Origin: a virus
IMG/VR virus record: IMGVR_UViG_3300035670_000127
Span: 1-64,000 of that record
DNA: 64,000 nucleotides
Direction: 5' to 3' (one strand)
Of this stretch, positions 25,390-32,499 are shown in pieces (position 1 is the stretch's first letter; every line of letters begins with the position of its first letter). The notes beneath the pieces are model-generated. The model did not search any database, was not told where the DNA came from, and saw only the letters and a list, made by a program, of their open reading frames with translations. A program made the position numbers and the translations under genes.

Positions 25390-26010
25390 ATGAATGTAAA
25401 AAACTATGCAAGAATACTCTACTTTGGAAAGTATATATCTGTATTTTGCGATAGAGAGTGTCCACCAGACGACCATACATTTGAAGGGCGAGATGGGCGA
25501 CCTGAAACTCCAGACTCATTCCCGAACAAATGGTGTGTGAGACGGTGTGGGAAATGCGTTCTTTGCTATTTACATATCTTTGATGCGGATGGTACGTTAC
25601 GCCGTGCGAAGTCAAATTCGTTTGCGCCGTCCAGTCCGGATGATTGGGAGCTTTTACCGGGGGTCAGGAAATGGTTTATAGATAATAAACCATTATGGGG
25701 GATTGCAAGCAATCAAGGAGGTGTTGCTTTTGGAAAGGTGAAGAGTGAATACGCTTATGAAGCACTGCAAAGAACAGCAGCTTCATTAGGAGGGTTACCA
25801 AATGAGGCTATTCGTATGGAAACTTCCTTTGATAAAAGGAATCCACGACGCAAACCAAATCCATGGATGTTGGTAGAGTTAATAGAACACTACAATATAT
25901 CGTCCGAGAGGACATTGATGGTTGGTGATATGGAAAGTGATAAACAGGCGGCGGAAGCTGCTGGTTGTCATTACATTCATCCAAGAGATTTGTTTGGATG
26001 GGAAAATTGA
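25390..26010 (+). CDS. HAD-family phosphatase with Cys-rich N-terminal domain
   Basis: The C-terminal part (from about residue 60) is a HAD hydrolase. It has motif I DADGT at residues 65-69, motif II in 'IASNQGG', the motif III lysine in 'RRKPNPWML' and motif IV 'MVGDMESDKQAA'. The motifs fit the HisB/GmhB-like or polynucleotide 3'-phosphatase branch (DxDGT, SNQ, GD...D). The first 60 residues are a separate Cys-rich segment with six cysteines (C20, C24, C49, C53, C56, C59) that probably bind zinc. This is unusual for the family. A role in nucleic-acid end repair or nucleotide/sugar metabolism is possible. The substrate cannot be read from sequence. The upstream leader contains the repeated TTGAGGAGGTG element. 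Confidence 0.75.
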   Translation: MNVKNYARILYFGKYISVFCDRECPPDDHTFEGRDGRPETPDSFPNKWCVRRCGKCVLCYLHIFDADGTLRRAKSNSFAPSSPDDWELLPGVRKWFIDNKPLWGIASNQGGVAFGKVKSEYAYEALQRTAASLGGLPNEAIRMETSFDKRNPRRKPNPWMLVELIEHYNISSERTLMVGDMESDKQAAEAAGCHYIHPRDLFGWEN

Positions 26011-26022
26011 AAGTTAAGAAGT

Positions 26023-26059
26023 ACCTCCTCAAGCCTCTATTTATGCGGGTTGAGGAGGT
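26023..26059 (+). promoter_or_regulatory. Leader hairpin, copy 2, containing a Shine-Dalgarno-like AGGAGGT
   Basis: ACCTCCTCAA (26023-26032) pairs perfectly with TTGAGGAGGT (26050-26059), hiding an AGGAGGT in a 10-bp stem. It lies 40 bp before the ATG at 26100 and resembles the element before the phosphatase gene. It may fold to control ribosome access or act as an operator. Confidence 0.5.
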
Positions 26060-26099
26060 GAGAAGGGAGTTAATCTAAGCGTTATTTCAAAGGTGACAC

Positions 26100-26480
26100 A
26101 TGAATTTAAAATCGGAAAGAAAGAGGGTGAAAAAGTTAGATTTTCAAATAAATGAAAGAAGAATGTTGGATGCTTACGAATTACATTTTAAATCATCTGG
26201 TTCTGACATATTCCTGTTTGATACACCTAGTAAAGAACTTGCATTCGCCGCTGAACTTATTGCAAACACCTATAGGGTTGGGGAAGGGAGGTATGAGGTC
26301 AGCGTAAATACTGACACAGACCGATACATAGTTTGCCCAAAGGAGTGGGTGAGTGAAGTCGATGTGGTGGATGTTGATTCTCTTGAAAAAACGGGAACGG
26401 AAGCAATTCTGAAAGTTAAGGAGCACCTACCTAAAACGAAGATTAGAATTGATGAGAGAATGCGTATCATATTTTTTTAG
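26100..26480 (+). CDS. Hypothetical protein (126 aa)
   Basis: This gene lies between the phosphatase and helicase genes on the same strand and is preceded by AAAGGTG. The product is charged and soluble, with a Lys/Arg-rich start (SERKRVKKLDF) and a mixed alpha-beta body (YIVCPKEWVSEVDVVDVDS). No family is recognised. Codon use resembles its neighbours and the ORF is closed by TAG directly before the next gene. Confidence 0.7.
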   Translation: MNLKSERKRVKKLDFQINERRMLDAYELHFKSSGSDIFLFDTPSKELAFAAELIANTYRVGEGRYEVSVNTDTDRYIVCPKEWVSEVDVVDVDSLEKTGTEAILKVKEHLPKTKIRIDERMRIIFF

Positions 26481-26503
26481 ACTATCCGAAGAAGGAATTA
26501 ATT

Positions 26504-26863
26504 ATGCCAACTAAACAAAGGTCAATTGGAATCAATCCCCTTTATGAAACTATAGATAAGGTACTCTATGAAGCCCTTACTTCTTTACAGGAAGGCGGAC
26601 TGATTTATGGGGAGGAACTTTTTAAAAAACTACAAAAAACCGAGGCGTTCAAGGGAGTTAGAAAGACTCAAAAAACCCTCTTAGGAATGGTTAGCCGTTC
26701 CTACAAAAGGGGACGGGCGGCTGGTCAATTCAAAGGAGTGGATAAAATAAATGTGAGGTTGTACAATATCAATGGTACTGTGTCCAATATCGTTGCTTAC
26801 GAAAGAGGAATAATCAATGAATCAGATTCAAATGTGGCAGACTCAGTTCCTGACGGTGGATAG
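26504..26863 (+). CDS. Hypothetical protein (119 aa), overlaps the helicase start
   Basis: This basic protein (SYKRGRAAGQFKG, KKLQKTEAFKGVRKTQKT) starts 23 bp after the previous stop behind AAGGAATT. Its last 47 bp overlap the PIF1-like helicase start in another frame, implying translational coupling. No domain is recognised. The basic character and coupling suggest a helper acting with the helicase on DNA, but that is inference. Confidence 0.7.
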   Translation: MPTKQRSIGINPLYETIDKVLYEALTSLQEGGLIYGEELFKKLQKTEAFKGVRKTQKTLLGMVSRSYKRGRAAGQFKGVDKINVRLYNINGTVSNIVAYERGIINESDSNVADSVPDGG

Positions 26864-28100
26864 GAGTCAAAACGAATTAGGAAGGGAGGCTATTATTCAG
26901 TTTTTAAGAAGCGGGCACTCGGTCTTTTTAACCGGCGGTGCCGGTAGTGGTAAGACCCACATGCTTAAACAAATAGTCTCTCAATTTCAGCAGGCCGCTA
27001 TCTTAGCACCGACTGGAATTGCCGCGTCGAATGTCGGTGGGCAGACCATTCATAGCTTCTTTAATCTGCCACCGCACTTGCAGAAACCTAGCGAATTGAA
27101 TGTTAAAATCAAGAACGCATACCTCATTAAGAGGTTGCAGTTATTGGTGAATGACGAGATTAGCATGGTCAATCCGCTCCTTTTGGACTGCATAGATAAT
27201 TTGATGCAACGAATAAGAGGTTGCGGTCTTCCGTTCGGTGGGTGTCCAGTCCTTTTTTGTGGTGACTTGGCACAGCTACCGCCCGTTATTCAAGATAAGA
27301 AAACAGGGGACGGGTTAAGTCAGCGAGAGGTGTTAAGCAAGATGGGTTACCCCTCTACTTTAGTTACTGATTCCAAAGCGTGGAGGAGTATAAAGTACGT
27401 GGTAGATTTGCAAGGGAGCTGGCGTCAAGATGGCGACCCGCATTTCTTTAACCTCCTTTCTGATATACGAAACCACTTATTGGATAAGAAGAGGGACTCG
27501 TTAAGAAGTACCTTTTCTGAAATCAATAGTCAATGCGTGGGTCGTAACCTACCTCCTCAATTCACTACCCTTGCCTCTACTAATAATCGAGTGCGAGAGA
27601 TTAACGGTATTGAATTGGATAAGATGCAGGGGAAGGAATGTTGTTATGATGCCACTGTGGTAGGTGAATGGCGGGACGAATTTAGCCGGGCACCTCGACA
27701 GTTAATTCTTAAAGAAGGGGTGCAAGTAATATGTGTTGCTAACGACCCACTGAAGCAATTTGTGAACGGTTCAATTGCCGAGGTGGTCGAATTAGAACCG
27801 AAGGCGGTTTGGGTTAAGTTAGAGGATAAGCAAGTTATCAAAGTGCAACCTAATCGCTGGGATAACTGGCAGTACAAGTGGGATGAGGAGAGTGGTCGAA
27901 TGTCAGTCCAGTCAGCCGGCCACTTCATTCAACTCCCTTTTCAAGTGGGGTACGCCCTCACTATTCACAGTTCCCAGGGACTGACTTTGAAACGAGTTAA
28001 TTTTATGACAGAGCGGCTGTTTGATAAACGGTTAGCTTACGTCGCTTTGTCAAGATGTCCCAGTTTGCAGTCCCTGAGTTTGTCTCAATCGCTACATTAG
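26817..28100 (+). CDS. PIF1-like SF1 DNA helicase
   Basis: The 427-residue product has the full set of PIF1/RecD-like motifs. These are Walker A GGAGSGKT at residues 40-47, motif Ia 'LAPTGIAASNVGG', Walker B 'VNDEISMV', 'FCGDLAQLPPV', and the C-terminal 'GYALTIHSSQGLT' and 'AYVALSRC'. This family unwinds DNA 5' to 3' and is typical of replication or recombination modules. The reading frame overlaps the preceding small gene. A second ATG at 26832 is an alternative start. It is one of two helicases in the window, beside the SF3 helicase at 30.5 kb, and probably acts on stalled forks or recombination intermediates. Confidence 0.92.
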   Translation: MNQIQMWQTQFLTVDRSQNELGREAIIQFLRSGHSVFLTGGAGSGKTHMLKQIVSQFQQAAILAPTGIAASNVGGQTIHSFFNLPPHLQKPSELNVKIKNAYLIKRLQLLVNDEISMVNPLLLDCIDNLMQRIRGCGLPFGGCPVLFCGDLAQLPPVIQDKKTGDGLSQREVLSKMGYPSTLVTDSKAWRSIKYVVDLQGSWRQDGDPHFFNLLSDIRNHLLDKKRDSLRSTFSEINSQCVGRNLPPQFTTLASTNNRVREINGIELDKMQGKECCYDATVVGEWRDEFSRAPRQLILKEGVQVICVANDPLKQFVNGSIAEVVELEPKAVWVKLEDKQVIKVQPNRWDNWQYKWDEESGRMSVQSAGHFIQLPFQVGYALTIHSSQGLTLKRVNFMTERLFDKRLAYVALSRCPSLQSLSLSQSLH

Positions 28101-28111
28101 AGGAGTTACTT

Positions 28112-28303
28112 ATGAGTTTACCGTACACTACCAGAGCCGCGGGTTTGGTTGCGTTTTTGGTGTTGGTTGCGGATTACTACCTTGTCAATTTTGGATGGTT
28201 AGAATGGCAATGGGGTAATTTGTTATTTGAGGTGTTTTGCCTCGTTTTGGCACTGCCAACCTTAACCGAGGGGTTCAATAAAGTGAGGGGGGTTAAGGAA
28301 TGA
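28112..28303 (+). CDS. Small two-helix membrane protein (63 aa), holin-like candidate
   Basis: I prefer the ATG at 28112 because AGGAG lies just upstream; an earlier in-frame ATG at 28055 would overlap the helicase. The product has two hydrophobic helices (about residues 9-28 and 35-50) and a short charged C-terminus. Its stop overlaps the start of the next gene (ATGA). A small membrane protein coupled to a lipoprotein resembles lysis gene pairs, but no holin family is recognised. Confidence 0.65.
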   Translation: MSLPYTTRAAGLVAFLVLVADYYLVNFGWLEWQWGNLLFEVFCLVLALPTLTEGFNKVRGVKE

Positions 28304-28704
28304 GGTTGTTATTTTTGATTCTCTTTTTGCCTCTCTTGACGGCCTGCCCTACCCAACCTGTGTGGGACGTGCAATTTGATTACAAACCGCCACCTGACAG
28401 TCAGTCGGCTTGTGTAGAGGGTTGCAATAAAACAGCGAAGCTCATAGGGTTGCAATGCACACTCTGCAATCAAAAGGAGTATAACTTGCGCCGGGATGGG
28501 TTTTTCCAAGCTAAAATGAAATGCACGAATCAAACGTGCCGTGATTTATTGGAATTAATTAGGCCAACGGCAGATTCTCATTATGAGGTATGCAATGACC
28601 AGTGTGACGACGATAAGGCTAAATTTAACGCCTGCTATGTGGGTTGCGGTGGGGAGGTCAAGGAGAGTAGGATGTGTGTAAGTAATTGTGGGAACGTGCA
28701 ATAA
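28300..28704 (+). CDS. Cysteine-rich lipoprotein (134 aa)
   Basis: A signal peptide ends in the lipobox LLTAC, with Cys16 as the likely lipidation site. The mature part has more than a dozen cysteines in CxxxC and CxxC patterns (CVEGC, CTLC, CNDQC, CYVGC, CVSNC), so it should be disulfide-rich in the periplasm. The start overlaps the preceding membrane protein by ATGA. It might be an outer-membrane lysis lipoprotein or a surface-exclusion factor; the family is not recognised. A strong terminator follows. Confidence 0.75.
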   Translation: MRLLFLILFLPLLTACPTQPVWDVQFDYKPPPDSQSACVEGCNKTAKLIGLQCTLCNQKEYNLRRDGFFQAKMKCTNQTCRDLLELIRPTADSHYEVCNDQCDDDKAKFNACYVGCGGEVKESRMCVSNCGNVQ

Positions 28705-28743
28705 AAAACGGCCTGTATTGATGCCACAATACAGGCCGTTTTT
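28704..28743. terminator. Bidirectional intrinsic terminator
   Basis: A perfect 16-bp stem (28704-28719 with 28728-28743) has an A-run on the left arm and a T-run on the right. It ends both the rightward lipoprotein operon and the leftward gene at 28746. Confidence 0.95.
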
Positions 28744-28745
28744 AT

Positions 28746-28934
28746 TTAGCCGTGCGTCAAGTAAAAGTTAAGAAGGGTACCCAACACCTCCTTATTGCTA
28801 AGGTGGCCGCTATCACTAGGTCTGCCCTTTTCCATTTTCGCCCTCGTCTTCTGTAAAAGGGCGGTAATGGGGTCTTTTTTTGGCCAAATAATCGACTTCA
28901 AGGGTTCTTGCTTCAGTTTTTGGTTTTCTTTCAT
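28746..28934 (-). CDS. Small basic hypothetical protein (62 aa)
   Basis: The second ATG (28934) is chosen because AGAGGT sits 6 bases upstream; the first ATG at 28940 would abut the ribosome binding site. The product (MKENQKLKQEPLKSIIW) is Lys-rich, and its C-terminal half 'SGHLSNKEVLGTLLNFYLTHG' may be helical. Function is unknown. It is the last gene of a small leftward group ending at the shared terminator. Confidence 0.6.
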   Translation of the reverse strand: MKENQKLKQEPLKSIIWPKKDPITALLQKTRAKMEKGRPSDSGHLSNKEVLGTLLNFYLTHG

Positions 28935-28949
28935 TTGCATACCTCTTAG

Positions 28950-29333
28950 TTAGAACGGTATAATATGGTTGTCTCGCACCTCTTCCATTTTGGAATGGAA
29001 GTGTTCCTTACACATTTCCCTTAACGCGGTGTCAATCTCCTCGTCAGTTTCAGCCTCGGCCTCCGCTACCCACTCCGGCGCGTCGTTTTGATACGCATGG
29101 TAAGTCAGGTCAATCGCTAGGAAGTAAAACCCGTCCCCTGCGAGTTTGCGCTTCTCGGTAAGCCAGTCACCCTCCTCTATACTCCAGTAGCCGCCGTGGT
29201 CGGGGTTATAAGTAAGGTAGCAAGGGGAGGATAGCGTTTGCAGAGGTTTCTTTTGAAACGCCTCAAATACCGATTCTAATGAATCACACCCCTGTTTATT
29301 GGCGGGGCATATACTGCATTTGTGGTCACACAT
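28950..29333 (-). CDS. Hypothetical protein with N-terminal Cys cluster (127 aa)
   Basis: The first 16 residues (MCDHKCSICPANKQGC) contain four cysteines and a histidine, suggesting metal binding. The rest is acidic (EAEAETDEEIDTALREM) with several aromatic residues. An AAAGAGGT precedes the start. The AT-rich stretch just upstream (29360-29400) contains TATAAT on the minus strand and may hold the promoter. No family is recognised. Confidence 0.65.
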   Translation of the reverse strand: MCDHKCSICPANKQGCDSLESVFEAFQKKPLQTLSSPCYLTYNPDHGGYWSIEEGDWLTEKRKLAGDGFYFLAIDLTYHAYQNDAPEWVAEAEAETDEEIDTALREMCKEHFHSKMEEVRDNHIIPF

Positions 29334-29415
29334 TTTTATTTATAACCTCTTTACTGATACACTGTGATTAATTAATATATAAATATATTATATATGTGTT
29401 CTGTGGCGTATACCA

Positions 29416-29450
29416 TAGAAAATATACCTATTGTGTAGGTATATTTTCTA
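29416..29450. terminator. Perfect 15-bp AT-rich hairpin
   Basis: TAGAAAATATACCTA (29416-29430) pairs perfectly with TAGGTATATTTTCTA (29436-29450) around TTGTG. It lies between two leftward genes, directly after the stop of the gene at 29456, and is likely a terminator or processing hairpin. Confidence 0.65.
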
Positions 29451-29455
29451 TTTAT

Positions 29456-29734
29456 CTACGCTTCTGTGAGGGTTTCTACATACCCCTCTAAATTCTTCAG
29501 TTTTTCCAAAACCTCCGCGTCGTCTGCGAAATTCTCAATTCCCACCATATTTAAGTAGTCATCCATTACCTCGGTTTCCGTCAGTGTTTGTAATTCGTTC
29601 ACTTCGTCAAGTACTTTATAGTAACTCCCTTTTTCTGTGCGATAATACATCCATCCAGTTTCGTCTACCCCTTTGTAAAAAATCTCAGTGGAAGTGGAGG
29701 TATTGTAAATTTTACCGTTTTTTACGATTTTCAT
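29456..29734 (-). CDS. Acidic hypothetical protein (92 aa)
   Basis: The small acidic product (MKIVKNGKIYNTSTST) has beta-rich first half and helical acidic second half (DDYLNMVGIENFADDAEVLEKLKN). AAAAGGTGAT precedes the start. The N-terminal 'KNGKIYNTSTSTEIFYKG' resembles small phage proteins of unknown role found in early regions. No function can be given. Confidence 0.65.
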   Translation of the reverse strand: MKIVKNGKIYNTSTSTEIFYKGVDETGWMYYRTEKGSYYKVLDEVNELQTLTETEVMDDYLNMVGIENFADDAEVLEKLKNLEGYVETLTEA

Positions 29735-29779
29735 AAATCACCTTTTGTAGTATGTGGATTTTTGTTTTAGCAGTATTCC

Positions 29780-29812
29780 CTGCCCATATCCTATATATAT
29801 GGGCAGTTTTTT
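29780..29812 (+). terminator. Orphan rightward intrinsic terminator
   Basis: CTGCCCATAT (29780-29789) pairs with ATATGGGCAG (29797-29806) and is followed by TTTTTTA. It is oriented rightward, but the neighbouring gene reads leftward. It therefore ends an unannotated plus-strand transcript, perhaps antisense to the gene at 29456, or insulates the repeat region to its right. Confidence 0.7.
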
Positions 29813-29870
29813 ATTTTTCAATACTTTTTTATAAAAATATTTTTATATATTTTTTAGGCACGAGTTAGCT

Positions 29871-30144
29871 ATGCTTATTTATTATAAATATAGAAATAGT
29901 ATGCACAAGCTACCCTCCATTCATTCTGGAATAATAAGCGGCAGGTGGTGCCGGGCGACCTTAATGGCAGACCGTTTTACGCACCCCATACAAAGCGATG
30001 GCGGTTATGATTACTGTGTTCTAAATTCGTTCAATATAGCCTCTAAAATTCGATTTTACCTACACGGGTGATGACAGGCACTACACAATCACTGATTTAC
30101 TGAAATTGACGAAACCTCGCGTCATTACAGCGTTTTGTGTCTAG
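29871..30144 (+). pseudogene. Possible decayed small gene in three frames
   Basis: Protein-like fragments occur in successive frames: 'KRQVVPGDLNGRPFYAPHTKRW' type sequence near 29930-30010, then 'FDFTYTGDDRHYTITDLL' and 'KLTKPRVITAFCV' up to a TAG at 30142. None has a good start alone. Together they read like one small protein broken by two indels. This is a weak call made from translation only. Confidence 0.25.
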
Positions 30145-30180
30145 GATACGTCAAGTGCGTGTCTATGCAAAACTCGTTTT

Positions 30181-30431
30181 TGTATAGACTGTATAGACTC
30201 TGTCATCAACCCCTAGACGGTGAAAACCCGCGCCGTTATTGGCTTGTATGGACTGTATAGGGCCAACGGGTGTTTTTTCCATTTACTTATATATCCGGCG
30301 ATATAAAATACTTTCTTCTATATTAATCATGTAATGTAGTGTATACACTCTATACAGTCCATACAAGCCTTTAAATTCGTGCCTTCCCGTTGTATAGGGT
30401 TTAAACAGGTACTCTATACACCCTATACAGG
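30181..30431. repeat. TGTATAG/CTATACA repeat array beside the SF3 helicase gene, candidate replication origin
   Basis: At least eight copies of a motif like GACTGTATAG or its complement CTATACAGTC occur here. Examples are at 30181-30199 (two tandem copies), 30243-30260, 30340-30369, 30390-30400 and 30412-30431. A perfect 20-bp inverted repeat pairs 30241-30260 with 30350-30369. AT-rich DNA lies between the arms (30278-30340). The array sits just after the stop of the SF3 helicase gene. The non-coding stretch 29735-30475 otherwise holds an orphan terminator and possible gene debris. A second array with the same motif lies at 49.8-50.1 kb. Confidence 0.7.
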
Positions 30432-30475
30432 TTTAAAGTAATGTTTTAAAGGGTTTGTTAATTGGTTTCTGTCTT

Positions 30476-32146
30476 TTATCCCTTCGCTTTCTCTTCTAAA
30501 ATCCCCAGCCAATCCGTAGTCCAGTTCCTCTCGTTTTCCATCAAATCCTGACATATCACCCGTGCGACTTTAACCGGGTGCGTAGCCAGTAATTTAGCGA
30601 CGTGGGATACCACTACCCCCTGCACCCCAGTGTGATATTCCATTGCCGTGCAAAGTTCCTCTGCCAGTTCTGCGATTGCCCCGTCAACTGATTCAGTCAC
30701 CTCACTACCCAACCCTTCGTTTTTAAATGCGTACTCTACAATTGAGTTTTCAGTGCCCTCTACTATCTTGAGTCCAATGAATCCCGACCTTGTCTTTTCG
30801 CCCGGCACCCTCATCTGCCTCTTTCTTTCTACACCGTCCACACCCAGAATGATGGTAATCACTTCCTCCAACTGAGTTGAAAAAGTATTGGTGCTAATCT
30901 GCCCCTTCCGCCCGTTTTGTTTGCACCAGCGAATGAAATTTGGATACAAATAGTTGTCTGCTAACTCAAACATATTCTCCGTACTCACACCCAAAGCACC
31001 GACTTGCACTCTCACTTCAGGTGAAAACTCGACGTTTTGAGATAACCAAGCGATAAGTGGGTTGGTTTCGATCAGGGTTGCCATTTTGGCATCTTGGGAG
31101 GATTTCACTAGGTGGTCGGTATTGCGTAATAGGCTCTCCATTCGGCTAACATCCATCCCCAATACCCAGTTCAGCAAGCCAGGTATCTCACCCTCAAAAT
31201 CCTCAGACAAATTACGCCGTTTTGAGGGGTGTACGACATGGTCAAGCCTCGCCGATATACGTCGCCGTGCAATTGCACTGGATGTATCTGAAAAATAAAT
31301 GGGTGCATTGGCCGCGATAACAACCATGCCAGTGAATGTAAACGCCTCGTCCTGCTGTTTATTTTTCACCTCCTTTCGCAGCTTATCCTGCCCAGTGAGT
31401 GATTTAAAAATGGAACCCTCCCCACCGTATTTGGATGCGTCATTAATCAGAACCAGTCTCTTACCTTGGATAGCCGCTGTCTCAAAACGGTTTTCTTCAA
31501 GGTATTTCATTGTGGTGATATAGTAATTGGGTTCGCCAATCATAGAGGTTAGCAATCGCGTTAACGTCCCTTTCCCTGACCCGCCTGGACCTACGATTTC
31601 CATATACCGTTGCAAGTCATACCGCCCCAATAACACGGCCAGAAAGAAGGCACGAATCAACTCTATCAACTCCTTATCCCCTTTCGTTGCTTCGAGTAAC
31701 CATTTATGAATGGTTGGGCACGTTGCATCCTTATTGAAATCGTAAGGCAACTGCCAGGTGATTCTATTCATAGGGTCGTGGGAGGGTGTAAATTCATGGG
31801 TGCGAATATTAAGAGTGCCATTAGGGAACGGTATGAGGTCAGGACATACTTCATTATCCCATTTATCAACGTAGAGGTCGCCCATCAGAAATTGGGTGAC
31901 ACCCTGTGCAAAATTAATACTAAAATCGGAGGTAAATCGTGAGTGGATAGCCTCCCGTATGATTTGCTGAATGTGGACTTTTTTAGCCTTGGTCCAAACG
32001 GCGTCTTGATACATCCGCCATTCGCCGGTATCTGAATCAAACGCGAGTGTGGAGGCGAAAGAGGGCGCTAATTGTCTAGCTATTTCGTTTTGGCTAGGCT
32101 TTCTAGGAGAAGCGGCAGGTTTGCCATTTTGTGACTTTTTAGACAT
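30476..32146 (-). CDS. D5/P4-type SF3 replication helicase (primase-helicase C-terminal family)
   Basis: The 556-residue protein has the D5_N-like region (about 60-170) and an SF3 helicase core. Walker A is GPGGSGKGT near residues 187-195, Walker B is 'RLVLINDASK', and the sensor region is 'VVIAANAPIYFSD' followed by an Arg finger region (ARRRISARLDH). It lacks an obvious N-terminal primase domain, so priming may come from host primase or another gene. Proteins of this type assemble on phage or plasmid origins. The adjoining repeat array is a natural target. AAAGGGA precedes the start. The promoter lies in the divergent region shared with the small RNA. Confidence 0.92.
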   Translation of the reverse strand: MSKKSQNGKPAASPRKPSQNEIARQLAPSFASTLAFDSDTGEWRMYQDAVWTKAKKVHIQQIIREAIHSRFTSDFSINFAQGVTQFLMGDLYVDKWDNEVCPDLIPFPNGTLNIRTHEFTPSHDPMNRITWQLPYDFNKDATCPTIHKWLLEATKGDKELIELIRAFFLAVLLGRYDLQRYMEIVGPGGSGKGTLTRLLTSMIGEPNYYITTMKYLEENRFETAAIQGKRLVLINDASKYGGEGSIFKSLTGQDKLRKEVKNKQQDEAFTFTGMVVIAANAPIYFSDTSSAIARRRISARLDHVVHPSKRRNLSEDFEGEIPGLLNWVLGMDVSRMESLLRNTDHLVKSSQDAKMATLIETNPLIAWLSQNVEFSPEVRVQVGALGVSTENMFELADNYLYPNFIRWCKQNGRKGQISTNTFSTQLEEVITIILGVDGVERKRQMRVPGEKTRSGFIGLKIVEGTENSIVEYAFKNEGLGSEVTESVDGAIAELAEELCTAMEYHTGVQGVVVSHVAKLLATHPVKVARVICQDLMENERNWTTDWLGILEEKAKG

Positions 32147-32248
32147 AATACTGTCCCTTTAGTTAAACTAAAAAATATGAAGGGCAGTATAAAGTATAAA
32201 TATGGAGGGGAGGGTACTAAATTTTTTTGAAAAAGTTTCAAAAAACGC

Positions 32249-32277
32249 TTGACAATTTAGAATTGTGTAGCTATACT
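32249..32277 (+). promoter_or_regulatory. Strong promoter for the small RNA
   Basis: TTGACA (32249-32254) and TATACT (32272-32277) are spaced by exactly 17 bp. The start of transcription should lie near 32284. No protein-coding gene follows on this strand before the terminator at 32396. Confidence 0.85.
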
Positions 32278-32283
32278 ATAGGT

Positions 32284-32396
32284 ATAGTCAATAAGAAAAG
32301 CTGATTTGCCCTTCAATCAAAAATCGGTTTTTCCTTTGACTACCCTCCTAGAACCTGACGCACTGCTTATGAAAGGAATTGCGTCAGGTTTTTTTT
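32284..32396 (+). ncRNA. Putative ~113-nt small RNA with an exposed CCCTCCT (anti-Shine-Dalgarno) motif
   Basis: A strong promoter and a perfect intrinsic terminator frame about 113 nt with no ORF. The first stem pairs TAGTCAA (32285-32291) with TTGACTA (32336-32342). Above it a second helix pairs CTGATTT with AAATCGG. The apical loop holds GCCCTTCAATC. A single-stranded linker contains CCCTCCT (32343-32349), which can pair with AGGAGGG-type ribosome binding sites. The terminator hairpin follows. The RNA is divergent from the replication helicase gene, whose own leader also contains a GCCCTTCAT stretch. It may regulate translation of phage or host mRNAs. Known RNA families are not recognised by eye. 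Confidence 0.7.
32352..32396 (+). terminator. Intrinsic terminator of the small RNA
   Basis: AACCTGACGCA (32352-32362) pairs perfectly with TGCGTCAGGTT (32380-32390), and the right arm runs into eight consecutive T (32389-32396). Confidence 0.92.
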
Positions 32397-32456
32397 ATGC
32401 TTATGAACTTATTATAGCATAAGTGAATCTGAAAGTCAAGGTTTGGATTGCACAAT

Positions 32457-32495
32457 AAAAAAGCGGTTATAGCATGTCTGCTTAATCGCTTTTTT
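32457..32495. terminator. Bidirectional terminator after the WD40 gene
   Basis: AAAAAAGCGGTTA (32457-32469) pairs with TAATCGCTTTTTT (32483-32495), with one G-T wobble. It can end the leftward WD40 operon and any read-through of the rightward small RNA. Confidence 0.88.
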
Positions 32496-32499
32496 ACCA

